A stretch of 64,000 nt of DNA from Bin75 sp965200435 (GCA_965200435.1 OZ241337.1:682001-746000), one strand, 5' to 3'; shown: positions 1 to 9,678, numbered from the stretch's first letter. The notes: generated by a model from the sequence alone, not told the origin. Numbers and translations: made by a program.

Positions 1-885
1 GAGAAACCCGAGTTCTTCCCCAACCAGAGCCAGCACGAAATCCCCATGCGCTTCAGGTAGAAAAAACAATTTTTGTCGCCCTTCGCCCAATCCCACGCCA
101 AACAACCCGCCATTTCCCAACGCGACAAACGATTGCGTGAGTTGAAAGCCGTCATTGGTTGGATCTTGCCAGGGGTCCATGAAGTTCAACAGTCTGCGCC
201 AGCGATAATCGGACTGCATGATCAACAAGCACGCCACGGCCAGCAGGAACGTGCCCATCACGAGAAGATGCGGGATTTTGGCACCGCCTAAAAACAACAA
301 GCCGAACGAAAGCAACGTCAGAACCACGGCCGTGCCCATATCGGGTTCGAGCAAGAGCAACGCCCCAAACGTCCCGATGACCGCCATGGGAGCCAGCACC
401 CCTCGACGGAAGGTGGCCAAATCCTGCTCTTTCCTGACGACAAATGAAGCCAGGTACAACACGATGGACAGTTTGGCGATCTCTCCGGGTTGTATGGACA
501 ACCCAGCCACGCGAAACCACCGACGCGCCCCATTCACTTGAGTGCCTAGGAAGGGGAGCAGGACCATGACCAGCAGCACGAAGGTCAGGGCCAAGCTATA
601 GGGTGCGAGCGTCTTCCACATAGTGTAATCCCGTTGAGCCACCCAATGCAGGGCCATGAGCCCCAACAGCAGCCAAAGACTTTGCCGCTTCAAAAAAAAC
701 GTCGAATCTCCGTAACGTGTTTCCGCCATCACACCACTTGCACTAAACATGATAATCAGTCCGGTGAGGGTCAACATGTACGTCACCACCAGGACGGTCC
801 GGTCCATAGGACGCGAAGCAGACTTGTCGATGTCGGTGTCCCATCCCAAAGAAAGCTGCATCTTGTTGACGCGAACGTCCTCCAT
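1..885 (-). CDS. ftsW: FtsW, lipid II polymerase of the divisome (C-terminal part outside window)
   Basis: This is the N-terminal 295 codons of a SEDS-family protein; the gene runs off the left edge. FtsW is the septal peptidoglycan glycosyltransferase that works with FtsI in the inner membrane. Translation from the ATG at 885 gives several hydrophobic segments. The SEDS signatures NGARRWF and SIQPGEIAKL follow near residues 125-150. It lies 19 bp downstream of murD in the dcw operon, the expected order (murD-ftsW). The family assignment is secure; the C-terminal catalytic region cannot be inspected. Confidence 0.93.
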   Translation of the reverse strand, partial: MEDVRVNKMQLSLGWDTDIDKSASRPMDRTVLVVTYMLTLTGLIIMFSASGVMAETRYGDSTFFLKRQSLWLLLGLMALHWVAQRDYTMWKTLAPYSLALTFVLLVMVLLPFLGTQVNGARRWFRVAGLSIQPGEIAKLSIVLYLASFVVRKEQDLATFRRGVLAPMAVIGTFGALLLLEPDMGTAVVLTLLSFGLLFLGGAKIPHLLVMGTFLLAVACLLIMQSDYRWRRLLNFMDPWQDPTNDGFQLTQSFVALGNGGLFGVGLGEGRQKLFFLPEAHGDFVLALVGEELGFL

Positions 886-904
886 GGTGGGTTCCCTGCA
901 TGCA

Positions 905-2356
905 TCAATCAGTCAAGGCATTCACAAGGGCACGAAATTGTTGACCTCGATCACGATAATCCAGAAACATGTCAAAACTGGCGCAGGCCGGAGAAAACAA
1001 CACGGCGTCACCCGGTGCGGCGATATCCGCAGCCAAGGTGACGCCTTCGGCCAAGGAGGACACGCGGCTGATCACGCCCACGCCTTCAAGGGCCCGGGCA
1101 ATGGTGGCCGCCGACTCCCCCAACACGATACAGTGTTTGGCACGCGGCTCAAGCGCGGCTTTCAAGCGACCGAACTCGCTCATTCCCTTCTCTTTTCCGC
1201 CCAAAATGATCACGAACGGCTGCCGGAGACTGTCGATGGCTTTCAGTGTGGCCTCCACGTTCGTCCCCTTAGAATCATTGATAAACGTCACGCCTCGTCG
1301 TTCACGCACGACTTCACAGACGTGGGGCAGCCCTTGAAATGATCGGACGGCCCGTCTCATGCCGTCCCAGGAACAGCCCCTGACCATGCCGACGGCAAGA
1401 GCGGCGAGGACGTTGGAAACGTTGTGATTCCCCGGAAGCGGAATGTCGCGCACCAGCATCAGTTCGTCCCGTTGTCCATTCCATCGAGTCACGATCGTCT
1501 CACCGGCCACCCACACTCCATTGGGCACCTCTTTGAACGTACTGAACTCGACGAGTTGCCCTTGCAGCGAATTCCGAACCTGCACGACCGGCGACTCGTC
1601 GGCATTGAGAACGGCAAAGTCCGCTGTGGTTTGATTTCGAAAAATGTTGGCTTTGGCCCTTGCATAGTCAGCAAAAGACCGGTGGCGATCCAAGTGATCC
1701 GGGGTGATATTCAGCAGCACCGCGACGTGCGCATGAAACCGGTCGATCGTTTCCAATTGAAAGCTCGACAATTCCGCAACGATTTCATGAAAGGGAGCCG
1801 GCGCCTCCGGATCCACATCCGCGTGTTGGTGCACGGTCAAGGCGGCTTCCGTTAACGGGATCCCCAGGTTTCCACCGACAAACGGATCGGACCCGCATTC
1901 CCGAAGGAGCGCTCCAATAAGCGACACAACGGTGCTCTTTCCATTCGTTCCGGTGACGCCGATGATGGGGACGGGAAAAAACCACGAGGCCAATTCGACC
2001 TCGCCGACAATGGGAACGCCTCGCTGACGCACGACGTCGAACGCCTCCAGGGTCAGGGGAACGCCGGGACTCACGATCACCAGATCAACGGCTTCCAGTC
2101 CCTGATCGAATCGTTCTCCGCCAAACGGGTAAACCCCCAGCGTGCGAACGTCCGAGAGCCCCATTGCCCATTCCGTTTCGGGCTTGTGATCGACCAGCGC
2201 CACCGTGGCCCCGAGCGCAACAAGCAGCCGCGCCGCAGCCACGCCGCTTTTGCCTCCCCCAACCACGGCCACGGATTGCCCAGAGAGACTGCGTATCCTG
2301 GGGTGGAGATTCGTGCGACGAGTCTGTCCGGACATCTTCTCCAACGTCAAAAGCAT
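905..2356 (-). CDS. murD: UDP-N-acetylmuramoylalanine-D-glutamate ligase
   Basis: MurD is the cytoplasmic ATP-dependent ligase that adds D-glutamate to UDP-MurNAc-L-Ala. The 483-residue protein has an N-terminal Rossmann motif (VVGGGKSGVAAARLL), the Mur ligase ATP loop GVTGTNGKSTVVSL and a NITPDHLDRH segment. The C-terminal domain contains FINDSKGTNVEAT. Length is normal or slightly long. The ATG at 2356 is 4 bp after the mraY stop; an in-frame ATG at 2335 has a GGAG just upstream and could be the true start. It is part of the minus-strand dcw operon between mraY and ftsW. Confidence 0.96.
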   Translation of the reverse strand: MLLTLEKMSGQTRRTNLHPRIRSLSGQSVAVVGGGKSGVAAARLLVALGATVALVDHKPETEWAMGLSDVRTLGVYPFGGERFDQGLEAVDLVIVSPGVPLTLEAFDVVRQRGVPIVGEVELASWFFPVPIIGVTGTNGKSTVVSLIGALLRECGSDPFVGGNLGIPLTEAALTVHQHADVDPEAPAPFHEIVAELSSFQLETIDRFHAHVAVLLNITPDHLDRHRSFADYARAKANIFRNQTTADFAVLNADESPVVQVRNSLQGQLVEFSTFKEVPNGVWVAGETIVTRWNGQRDELMLVRDIPLPGNHNVSNVLAALAVGMVRGCSWDGMRRAVRSFQGLPHVCEVVRERRGVTFINDSKGTNVEATLKAIDSLRQPFVIILGGKEKGMSEFGRLKAALEPRAKHCIVLGESAATIARALEGVGVISRVSSLAEGVTLAADIAAPGDAVLFSPACASFDMFLDYRDRGQQFRALVNALTD

Positions 2357-2360
2357 AAGG

Positions 2361-3437
2361 TTAACGCAGCTTTAAGGTACTGAGACTCAAGAGACTCAGG
2401 AGAATCGCCACAATCCATAATCGAACCACGACCTTGGGCTCCTCCCATCCTTTCATTTCAAAGTGATGATGAATGGGCGCCATCAGAAAAATTCGTTTCC
2501 GGCGTGATTTATAGAACAGCACCTGAAAAATGACGGATCCCGCCTCCATGACGAACACGCCGCCGACCAGGATCAGCAACAACTCGTGTTTACTGACTAC
2601 GGCGACCGTGCCCAAGGCTGCGCCAAGGGGCAAGGACCCCACGTCACCCATGAACACCGACGCCGGATATGTGTTGAACCACAGAAACCCGAGACTAGAT
2701 CCGAAAACAGCCGCCATCAGCACGGCTAATTCCCCTGCACCCTCGATGTACGGGATCAGCAAATACTCCGACACCACTTTGTTTCCGGCGGCATAGGCCA
2801 CCACGGCATACACCATCGACGCCACCATGACCGGGCCGATCGCCAACCCGTCCAACCCGTCCGTCAAGTTCACGGCGTTGGAACAGCCCACGATGACCAG
2901 GATGGCAAACGGGATGTAGAGCGTCCCCAGGTCAGGCGTAAACATCTTGAAAAACGGCACGCTGAGCTCCGTCGAATATCCGGGAGAAGTATAGAAAAAC
3001 AGGCCGATGCCCAAGGCAATCCCTATTTGCGCCACGAATTTTTGGAGAACGGTCAACCCTTCCGACCGCCCCCGAGAAATTTTGACGTAGTCATCAACAA
3101 ACCCAATAAGCCCAAACCCCACGAGGGACAGGACGACAAGCCACACGTAGAGATTGCGCACGTCCGCCCACAGCAGCGTGGACAGCAACACGGTAAAAAT
3201 AATGAGAATCCCTCCCATGGTGGGAGTCCCTTGTTTGGCTTGGTGATGGCTCGGCCCCTCTTTCCGAATCCGTTGTCCCAATCCGAGTTCCTGCAATTTT
3301 TTAATCAGGGGCGGAGCCAGAACAAACGCGAGGATAAACGCGGTCAGGGCCGCGTAAATGATGCGAAAACTCAAATACCGGAACACGTTGAAAATTGCGA
3401 TGTCCGTGTGCAGCGGGTAAAGCCACAAATACAACAT
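2361..3437 (-). CDS. mraY: Phospho-MurNAc-pentapeptide transferase
   Basis: MraY transfers phospho-MurNAc-pentapeptide to undecaprenyl phosphate to make lipid I in the inner membrane. The 358-residue protein is polytopic. It carries the family motifs KQGTPTMGG, the FVDDYVKI acidic pair, NLTDGLDGLA and the C-terminal APIHHHFE. The start is set at the ATG at 3437, which opens directly into the first membrane segment and has an AGGATAAGG upstream. An upstream in-frame extension lies inside murF and is not plausible. It sits 16 bp after murF. Confidence 0.97.
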   Translation of the reverse strand: MLYLWLYPLHTDIAIFNVFRYLSFRIIYAALTAFILAFVLAPPLIKKLQELGLGQRIRKEGPSHHQAKQGTPTMGGILIIFTVLLSTLLWADVRNLYVWLVVLSLVGFGLIGFVDDYVKISRGRSEGLTVLQKFVAQIGIALGIGLFFYTSPGYSTELSVPFFKMFTPDLGTLYIPFAILVIVGCSNAVNLTDGLDGLAIGPVMVASMVYAVVAYAAGNKVVSEYLLIPYIEGAGELAVLMAAVFGSSLGFLWFNTYPASVFMGDVGSLPLGAALGTVAVVSKHELLLILVGGVFVMEAGSVIFQVLFYKSRRKRIFLMAPIHHHFEMKGWEEPKVVVRLWIVAILLSLLSLSTLKLR

Positions 3438-3453
3438 ACGCCTTATCCTGTCG

Positions 3454-4878
3454 CTATTCGTACGCCGGCTGAGACCGGAGCGCATCCACCAGGCACTCGA
3501 ATCGCATGGACCTGGAGGCTTTGAACAACACGACGTCCCCGGGCTCAACCAGCTTTCTGAGGACCGGTGCCGCGTCGCCGACTCGCCGGACTTCGAAAAT
3601 CCGCGACCCGGGCATGCCCTCTGCAGAGGCCCCGCGAGCTAGCTCCCTGCCGAATTCCCCACATGCCACCAAAAATGAAACGCGGCAGCCGGCCACAAAC
3701 GCACCGACTTCCCTGTGCAGGGCCCGCGTTTCCGTTCCCAACTCCAACATGTCTCCCAGTACGGCAATGGTCCGGCGGCCGGCACCAAATTCCTGCAACA
3801 GGTCCACGGCCGCCCGCATGGAATCAGGGTTCGCGTTATAGTAGTCCTGAATCACGCGGATGCCATTCCAGGAGGAGACTTGGGACCGCATGGCCACCGG
3901 ACGAAATCGACTCAAGCCAGTGACCATTTTGACGACCGACAGCCCCAGGACGTGACCCACTGCAATCGCGGCCAGGGCATTCAACACGTTATGGGTGCCG
4001 TGCACGCGGAGCGATAGCCGTTGCGACCGTTGACGTCCGGCTACGTGGAGACGAAATTCGGTTCGTGTGCCTTGTCGCCGGATCTGACTCCCCCGAACGT
4101 CCGCCTCTCCCTGGAGTCCGAAAGAGACCACGGCACAGCGGGCGCGACGTCGGAAAAAATCGAAATACGGGTCATCCGCATTCAACACGACGGCACCGTC
4201 ACGAGGAAGATAGGCCAACAACTCGGCTTTCGCGCGAGCAGACCCGTCCACGCTTCCAAAGAATTCCAAATGGTCGTTCCCCACGTTCGTAATCAGGCCG
4301 ACCGTCGGGCGGGCAATTTCCGCCAACCGCGTGGTTTGCCCTGCGGCATCCACGCCTAATTCCAAAACCGCCGCCTGGTGGACCGCGGTCAACCCCAGAA
4401 CCGTTTGCGGCAACCCGATTCGGTTGTTCAAATTACCCGCGGTTTTCCTGAGACGCCAGCAGTGCGAAAGCGTCTTCGCGACCATTTCCTTCGTGGTGGT
4501 TTTACCATTGCTCCCCGTCACCGCCACGACCGGAATGTCAAAGCGGGTCCGGTGAAAGGTCGCCAGGTCTTGATAGGCTCTCAAGGAATCCTTGACTTTC
4601 ACGACAAACGGGTCGGACCGGGTCCGTGCCGAGGCGGGTTTGCCAACCTTGGCAGGACGAGGGAAGACTTCAAGCACGACCCCTTTGGCTCCACGGGTGA
4701 AGACCTCATCGAGAAACTGATGCCCGTCAAACTGTGCACCTTTCAACGCGACAAACAAATCGCCTTTGCGCACCATCCGGGAATCGGTACACACCCGCTG
4801 AATCCGACAACCCGTCGTGCCTCTCAGTAACGTTCCGCCTGTTGCAGCAAGCACTTCGTCTCCCGTAAACGTCGCCAT
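3454..4878 (-). CDS. murF: UDP-N-acetylmuramoyl-tripeptide-D-alanyl-D-alanine ligase
   Basis: MurF adds D-Ala-D-Ala to the UDP-MurNAc-tripeptide in the cytoplasm, completing the pentapeptide. The 474-residue protein has the Mur ligase ATP loop AVTGSNGKTTTKEM near residue 120. It also has NVGNDHLEFFGS in the central domain and a C-terminal domain with DYYNANPDSM and AVLGDMLELG, all MurF hallmarks. It starts 5 bp after the murE stop and is followed by mraY, the usual murE-murF-mraY order. Confidence 0.95.
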   Translation of the reverse strand: MATFTGDEVLAATGGTLLRGTTGCRIQRVCTDSRMVRKGDLFVALKGAQFDGHQFLDEVFTRGAKGVVLEVFPRPAKVGKPASARTRSDPFVVKVKDSLRAYQDLATFHRTRFDIPVVAVTGSNGKTTTKEMVAKTLSHCWRLRKTAGNLNNRIGLPQTVLGLTAVHQAAVLELGVDAAGQTTRLAEIARPTVGLITNVGNDHLEFFGSVDGSARAKAELLAYLPRDGAVVLNADDPYFDFFRRRARCAVVSFGLQGEADVRGSQIRRQGTRTEFRLHVAGRQRSQRLSLRVHGTHNVLNALAAIAVGHVLGLSVVKMVTGLSRFRPVAMRSQVSSWNGIRVIQDYYNANPDSMRAAVDLLQEFGAGRRTIAVLGDMLELGTETRALHREVGAFVAGCRVSFLVACGEFGRELARGASAEGMPGSRIFEVRRVGDAAPVLRKLVEPGDVVLFKASRSMRFECLVDALRSQPAYE

Positions 4879-4883
4879 CGAGT

Positions 4884-6404
4884 CTATATCTGCCGACTGT
4901 CCCGCAAGCCCGCCAACAGATCACGCACCACTTCCCGATCGTCGAAACGATGCCGCGTCTTGCCGATGATCTGATAATCTTCATGCCCCTTGCCGGCGAT
5001 CAACACCATGTCGCCCTGGCGGGCTTCAAGGATCGCCGCCCGTATGGCCGCACGACGATCAGGGATAACGTGCAACGCTCCCCGTTCCGAGGCCGGAAGA
5101 TCCTGCATCCCTTGTTCAATATCGCGCAGAATCGCCTTGGGATCTTCGGTACGGGGATTGTCCGAGGTCAAAAACACCACGTCACTGTGTTGGGCAGCCA
5201 TCCGTCCCATGTTCGGGCGCTTCCCCGGATCACGATCACCCCCACAACCAAAAACCGTAATGATGCGTTCCTGGCGCAGATGCCGGGCCACGGCCAGAAG
5301 CCTGGCCATGGCGTCTTCCGTATGGGCGTAGTCCACAATCACCGAAAAGTCCTGCCCGGCCTCCACGCGCTCGAACCGGCCCGGCACCGTTCGGAATTCC
5401 CGGATACCCTGCCGAACGTCATCCAGAGACAGACCCCGTGCGAGGCCCACGCCGATACTCGCCAGGAGGTTCAAGACATTGTGTTCACCGACCAGGGCAC
5501 TTTGAATATCCAATACCCCATGCGGAGTATGGACGGTAAACCGGATGCCATCCATCGAGAGAGCCACGTTCGTCGCGTAAATATCCGCACGCCGGCGCAG
5601 GGAATACGTCCAGACCGGCACCGGAGTCTCGGCCTGCAATCGGGCACCCCATTCATCGTCAATATTGATGATCGCTCGTTTGAGTCCCGTCTTGGTTACA
5701 GGAAGGACGAACTCCTGAAAGAGACGTGATTTCGCGTGATAGTAAGATTCCATCGTCTCGTGGAAATCCAAATGGTCTTGCGTCAGATTTGTAAAGACCG
5801 CAATATCAAATTCACAGCCTTCGATCCGGTCCAGCGCGAGCGCATGCGAGGAGACTTCCAGGACCGCCGTATCCATCCCTGCATCCACCATCCGACGCAG
5901 GAACGTCTGCAGAGGAATCGCACCAGGCGTCGTGTGACTGGCCGCCTGGCACTCCCCACCAATGTGATACCCTACCGTGCCTATCAGGCCCGTCCGGTAG
6001 CCGCCGCGTTCCAGGATAGCCTGACTCACGTGTGCCACCGTGGTTTTCCCGTTCGTCCCCGTGACTCCCACCATGCGTAAGGATTGGGAAGGATTCTGAA
6101 AAAACCGCGAAGCCAAGCGACCAAGTGCCCTCCTCGAATCCGTGACTTCGATCCAGGCCGGACCGCCTTCTTTTCTGACGTGAGCTGGAGCTTGGAACGG
6201 AGCCTGAACCACAACGCCCCCTACCGGTTGCCGATACACCTGCGCGACAAAAGAATGACCATCGACCTGCTGCCCTTTAACGGCGACAAATAAACTGCCT
6301 TGTACGATTTCCCGTGAATCATCCGTGATGCCGGACAATTCCACGTCCAAGTTGCCCGTCGTGCTCACAACATCGAGAGGCAGCAGTAACGTTGCTAACG
6401 TCAT
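4884..6404 (-). CDS. murE: UDP-N-acetylmuramoyl-tripeptide synthetase (meso-DAP type)
   Basis: MurE ligates the third stem-peptide residue to UDP-MurNAc-L-Ala-D-Glu. The ATP loop VTGTNGKTTVAHV and the C-terminal motif DNPRTEDP are visible; DNPR is the established marker for meso-diaminopimelate rather than lysine. This fits the dapL gene at 30763. The start is the ATG at 6404, which overlaps the ftsI stop as ATGA and gives 506 residues of normal length. A longer upstream reading frame lies within ftsI and is rejected. Confidence 0.96.
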   Translation of the reverse strand: MTLATLLLPLDVVSTTGNLDVELSGITDDSREIVQGSLFVAVKGQQVDGHSFVAQVYRQPVGGVVVQAPFQAPAHVRKEGGPAWIEVTDSRRALGRLASRFFQNPSQSLRMVGVTGTNGKTTVAHVSQAILERGGYRTGLIGTVGYHIGGECQAASHTTPGAIPLQTFLRRMVDAGMDTAVLEVSSHALALDRIEGCEFDIAVFTNLTQDHLDFHETMESYYHAKSRLFQEFVLPVTKTGLKRAIINIDDEWGARLQAETPVPVWTYSLRRRADIYATNVALSMDGIRFTVHTPHGVLDIQSALVGEHNVLNLLASIGVGLARGLSLDDVRQGIREFRTVPGRFERVEAGQDFSVIVDYAHTEDAMARLLAVARHLRQERIITVFGCGGDRDPGKRPNMGRMAAQHSDVVFLTSDNPRTEDPKAILRDIEQGMQDLPASERGALHVIPDRRAAIRAAILEARQGDMVLIAGKGHEDYQIIGKTRHRFDDREVVRDLLAGLRDSRQI

Positions 6405-8206
6405 TCCCAGTTTGGCTGATACCCGTCGAAGGACGACTCCCGATTCCCAACATCGGGGGCAAGCCCTGAACGAGACGCCACCGTCAGGGCTTCTTCGCCG
6501 GGAGCCACGCTTAAATATCGAAGCGCCTGTTCCGCCACCTCTCGAAATACTGGAGCCGCCACCACCCCTCCCCAAGCCGGGGCTTCCGGTTCATCAATCA
6601 TCACCAATATGGCCAAACGAGGATCCTCTGCAGGAACGAATCCAACGAATGATCCCACGAATTTGGTGGACGAATACGTCTCTGTTTCAGGATCAACCTT
6701 CTGAGCCGTTCCGGTCTTGCCCGCGACCCGATAGCCCGGGATGGCCGCGCGTTTTCCCGTCCCTTGTTCCACCACATTGACCAAGAGGTCCGTCACGGTT
6801 TTTGCGGTCTCGGCGTTAATGGGACGGCGGCGAATATGGGGAACATGTTCCCAGACGCTTCGTCCCCGGGAGTCGGAAATCTCCCGTACCAGAAAGGGCC
6901 TCATGAGCCATCCCTCGTTGGCAATGGCCGACACGGCCGTCAGAAGTTGCAACGGCGTGACGGCAATCTCCTGTCCGATGGCCAAAGAAGGGAGCGTGCG
7001 TTGACTCCATTGATCCGGATGTTTCAAGATTCCGATGGATTCTCCGGGAAGATCGATTCCCGTTTTTTCACCAAAGCCGAACGTGCGCAAAAATCGATAG
7101 ACCTGTTCGTGTCCCAGATCCCACGATAGTTTGACGAAGGCTACGTTACTGGATCGTCGAACGGCTTCACGAAACGTCACCCATCCGGCTTTTTCATGGT
7201 CATGGATCACGGTTCCACTAACCGAAACCTCTCCATGCCCCGCATACAGCAAGGTCTCGGGAGTGACGTGCTTCAATTCCAAGGCAGCGGCGGCCAGCAC
7301 CGCTTTGAGCGTCGAGCCCGGTTCATAGGGATCGGTCACACCCCGGTTTCTCCACCGGTCGGGGGACGCCTGATGAATCTGATTCGGGTCAAACGTGGGA
7401 CGAAGGGCCCAAGCCAACATCTGGCCGGTGTTGGGGGCCATGACCAGAACGGCCCCGCCTCGCGCCTTGGTGTCCCGGACGGCTCGTTCCAAGGCCTGTT
7501 CCGCAATATACTGAATCACTTCATCGATGGTAAGGGAGATGGCATGCCCGGAAAGAGGCTGAGGGGCTCGCTGGCTGTCGGGGATGATGCCGCGTCCCAG
7601 CGCGTCCCGCTGTAACACCACCCGACGCATGTGGCCCCGAAGGTGCTCATCATATCCATTTTCGAGTCCTTCAAGACCCTGGCTGTCGATTCCGGCAAAT
7701 CCCAGAACGTGAGCCAATAACGTGCCCTTGGGATAAAATCGACGCGCTTCAACCACGACGCCGACGCCAGGGAGGTCAAGGTCGTTCAATCCTTCGACTT
7801 GAGTACCCTCAATTTTTCGTTGAATCCAAACAAAGTCCCGTTCGGCCCGCAACCGCTTTTCCAAAGGCTCTCGAGGAACGCCCAACACCCGTGCCAGTTG
7901 GTGAGCAACGCGGGTGGGGTCGTCGATAGAAGACGGCGTGGCATACACAGACGGCACGTCCAGGTTCAATGCCAGTGGTTTCCCCTGCCGGTCCCAAATA
8001 GCGCCGCGACTAGAATCGAGGGTGATAATCTTTTCATGCTGCTGGCGAGCCTTCTGCGTCATCGTTTCTGTTTGCAGCACCTGAAGATCGAAAAAACGAA
8101 CCAGCAGAATGGCAAACCCAGCCAGAAAACACAGACCCAGGAAAGCCCGTCGTCCGGCTCCCTCCCCGACTAAATTGAATTCTTTTTTCATAAATGACCT
8201 GTCCAT
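6401..8206 (-). CDS. ftsI: Division-specific transpeptidase (class B PBP, FtsI/PBP3)
   Basis: FtsI cross-links septal peptidoglycan in the periplasm and pairs with FtsW. The 601-residue protein has one N-terminal membrane anchor (about residues 20-42), a dimerisation/pedestal region and a transpeptidase domain. The catalytic motifs are GSTLK (serine and lysine), SSNVAF (SxN) and AGKTGTAQK (KTG). No PASTA repeats are seen at the C terminus. It starts 2 bp after ftsL and its stop overlaps the murE start, so translational coupling is likely. A second in-frame ATG lies five codons in. Confidence 0.95.
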   Translation of the reverse strand: MDRSFMKKEFNLVGEGAGRRAFLGLCFLAGFAILLVRFFDLQVLQTETMTQKARQQHEKIITLDSSRGAIWDRQGKPLALNLDVPSVYATPSSIDDPTRVAHQLARVLGVPREPLEKRLRAERDFVWIQRKIEGTQVEGLNDLDLPGVGVVVEARRFYPKGTLLAHVLGFAGIDSQGLEGLENGYDEHLRGHMRRVVLQRDALGRGIIPDSQRAPQPLSGHAISLTIDEVIQYIAEQALERAVRDTKARGGAVLVMAPNTGQMLAWALRPTFDPNQIHQASPDRWRNRGVTDPYEPGSTLKAVLAAAALELKHVTPETLLYAGHGEVSVSGTVIHDHEKAGWVTFREAVRRSSNVAFVKLSWDLGHEQVYRFLRTFGFGEKTGIDLPGESIGILKHPDQWSQRTLPSLAIGQEIAVTPLQLLTAVSAIANEGWLMRPFLVREISDSRGRSVWEHVPHIRRRPINAETAKTVTDLLVNVVEQGTGKRAAIPGYRVAGKTGTAQKVDPETETYSSTKFVGSFVGFVPAEDPRLAILVMIDEPEAPAWGGVVAAPVFREVAEQALRYLSVAPGEEALTVASRSGLAPDVGNRESSFDGYQPNWE

Positions 8207-8208
8207 TG

Positions 8209-8541
8209 TCAGTCTCCTGTTTGCCGAGCTAAACGAAGTGGAGGCTCCGGACCGTCGCCCGGCGTTCTGCTCTCCGGACGACTTGGAACCAGGATGATTT
8301 GCCGCTCGCCAGGAGGCCGCATCCCCAGTTTCTTGCCGGCCTCCGACGCAATACGCTCGGGAGCCGTCAATTGAGAGAGTCGAGCCTGCAAGCGGTCACG
8401 CTCTTGCGTGAGTGCGGCCTTTTTCTTTAGCGAGACGTCCAGTTCATACCCCAGCCGAACGACGTCGACTTTTCCCCACACGTAAAAAAGGAGGACACTA
8501 CTGAAGCTCACCATCAGTAACGTCCAGAGAAACCATTTCAT
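8209..8541 (-). CDS. ftsL: Cell division protein FtsL
   Basis: This 110-residue bitopic protein has one membrane segment at about residues 2-23 (WFLWTLLMVSFSSVLLFYVW). A heptad-like coiled-coil segment with KKKAALTQERDRLQARL follows, then a short proline-rich tail. Such proteins in this position recruit FtsI/FtsW through the FtsQLB complex. The ATG at 8541 overlaps the rsmH stop as ATGA, which decides the start; the longer frame upstream is inside rsmH. Sequence conservation of FtsL is weak, so the name rests on size, topology and position. Confidence 0.78.
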   Translation of the reverse strand: MKWFLWTLLMVSFSSVLLFYVWGKVDVVRLGYELDVSLKKKAALTQERDRLQARLSQLTAPERIASEAGKKLGMRPPGERQIILVPSRPESRTPGDGPEPPLRLARQTGD

Positions 8542-9476
8542 GCGTGCCCCCTTCCGACTGAAGTCTCTCCCCGGCCTGGCGTTCGTTCGATGACCCGCAA
8601 CTTCGCACTGCGCGCACGGGGATTGGCCCGACGCTCCTCCACGGAAGGGGAAACGGGTTTTTTGGTCAGGATGGCCCATTGGTCCGGTGCCTCGTGAGCC
8701 AACCGACGAAACGCCTGTTTCACCAAACGATCTTCCAGGGAGTGAAAAGAGATCACACACAAGCGACCTCCCGGGGCCAGGACGTCGATGCCCTCGTTGA
8801 GCCCGGTTTCCAGCGAGCCCAATTCGTCATTGACTGCCATCCGAAACGCCTGAAAGGTCCGCGTCGCGGGATGAAGGCGCCCGTAACGATACGCCCGCGG
8901 CACGGCTTGCTGAATCACCCGCGTCAAGGCCATCGTGGTCCGAAGGGAGGACTGGCGGCGAACACGGACGATGGCCCGCGCAATGCGCCGGGCATAGCGT
9001 TCTTCCCCCAAGGTATGGATGATATCGGCAAGTTGCGTTTCCGACAGCGTGTTGACGAGATCTTCAGCCGATTGCCCTTCAGTGGGATTCATTCGCATAT
9101 CCAATGGCCCATCCTGCTGAAAGCTCAACCCGCGTTCGGGCTGATCCAATTGAGCCGAAGACACGCCCAAATCGAATAGAAGACCGTCTGCGCGTTTTCT
9201 GTTGGCCGAATGCATCACCGATTTCACACGTTGAAAATTTTCACAATACAGGGAGACCCTGTACCGGTAGGCTTGAAGTCTTGTTTGTACATGGGCAATC
9301 GCCATTGGGTCCCGGTCGATCCCGATGAGCACACCATCCGGCGCGCTGGCCTTCAGAATACGCTCGGCCGTTCCTCCCAAGCCTACGGTACAATCCACGT
9401 AACACCCTTGCGCGTAAGGTCGTAACGATGCCACGACCTCCTCTAATAAAACCGGAACATGAATTAGGCTATCCAA
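8538..9476 (-). CDS. rsmH: 16S rRNA m4C1402 methyltransferase RsmH (MraW)
   Basis: RsmH N4-methylates C1402 of 16S rRNA using S-adenosylmethionine. The 312-residue protein opens with HVPVLLEEVV and contains the SAM-binding YVDCTVGLGGTAERIL. It also has LLFDLGVSSAQLD and a C-terminal CVISFHSLEDRLVK, all diagnostic. It is the first gene of the dcw operon; a promoter and an MraZ-like operator lie just upstream. The usual upstream partner mraZ is not adjacent. Confidence 0.97.
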   Translation of the reverse strand: MDSLIHVPVLLEEVVASLRPYAQGCYVDCTVGLGGTAERILKASAPDGVLIGIDRDPMAIAHVQTRLQAYRYRVSLYCENFQRVKSVMHSANRKRADGLLFDLGVSSAQLDQPERGLSFQQDGPLDMRMNPTEGQSAEDLVNTLSETQLADIIHTLGEERYARRIARAIVRVRRQSSLRTTMALTRVIQQAVPRAYRYGRLHPATRTFQAFRMAVNDELGSLETGLNEGIDVLAPGGRLCVISFHSLEDRLVKQAFRRLAHEAPDQWAILTKKPVSPSVEERRANPRARSAKLRVIERTPGRGETSVGRGHA

Positions 9477-9487
9477 CTATTTTTCTA

Positions 9488-9527
9488 TTACCCCTATTTC
9501 TCCCACTATTTCCCACTTTTTTCCACT
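9488..9527 (-). promoter_or_regulatory. Putative MraZ operator (four direct repeats)
   Basis: Read on the minus strand, four consecutive 10-bp units begin AGTGGAAAAA, AGTGGGAAAT, AGTGGGAGAA and ATAGGGGTAA, an exact 10-bp period. Known MraZ operators are direct TGGGN repeats with 5-bp spacers, the same spacing. The array lies just downstream of the predicted start point and ends 12 bp before the rsmH ATG, so a bound repressor could block the dcw operon. Binding by MraZ is an inference from family knowledge. Confidence 0.72.
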
Positions 9528-9537
9528 TAATCGTGAA

Positions 9538-9565
9538 ACTATACTCGCATTCACAATTTTGTCAA
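9538..9565 (-). promoter_or_regulatory. Sigma70-type promoter of the dcw operon
   Basis: On the minus strand a TTGACA box (9560-9565) is followed after 16 bp by TATAGT (9538-9543). The predicted transcription start is near 9531, immediately before the GTGGG repeat array, leaving a leader of about 55 nt ahead of rsmH. The local sequence is AT-rich compared with the flanking genes. Confidence 0.7.
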
Positions 9566-9678
9566 TAAAAATCAACCACTTACTGATATTTTCAGAAAAA
9601 GATGGAGGAAGCTCGTCATACGAGAGAGAGATGGGGACAGATCGTGGTGAGGTGTCGACCGAGGTCGGGAAACAGGCT

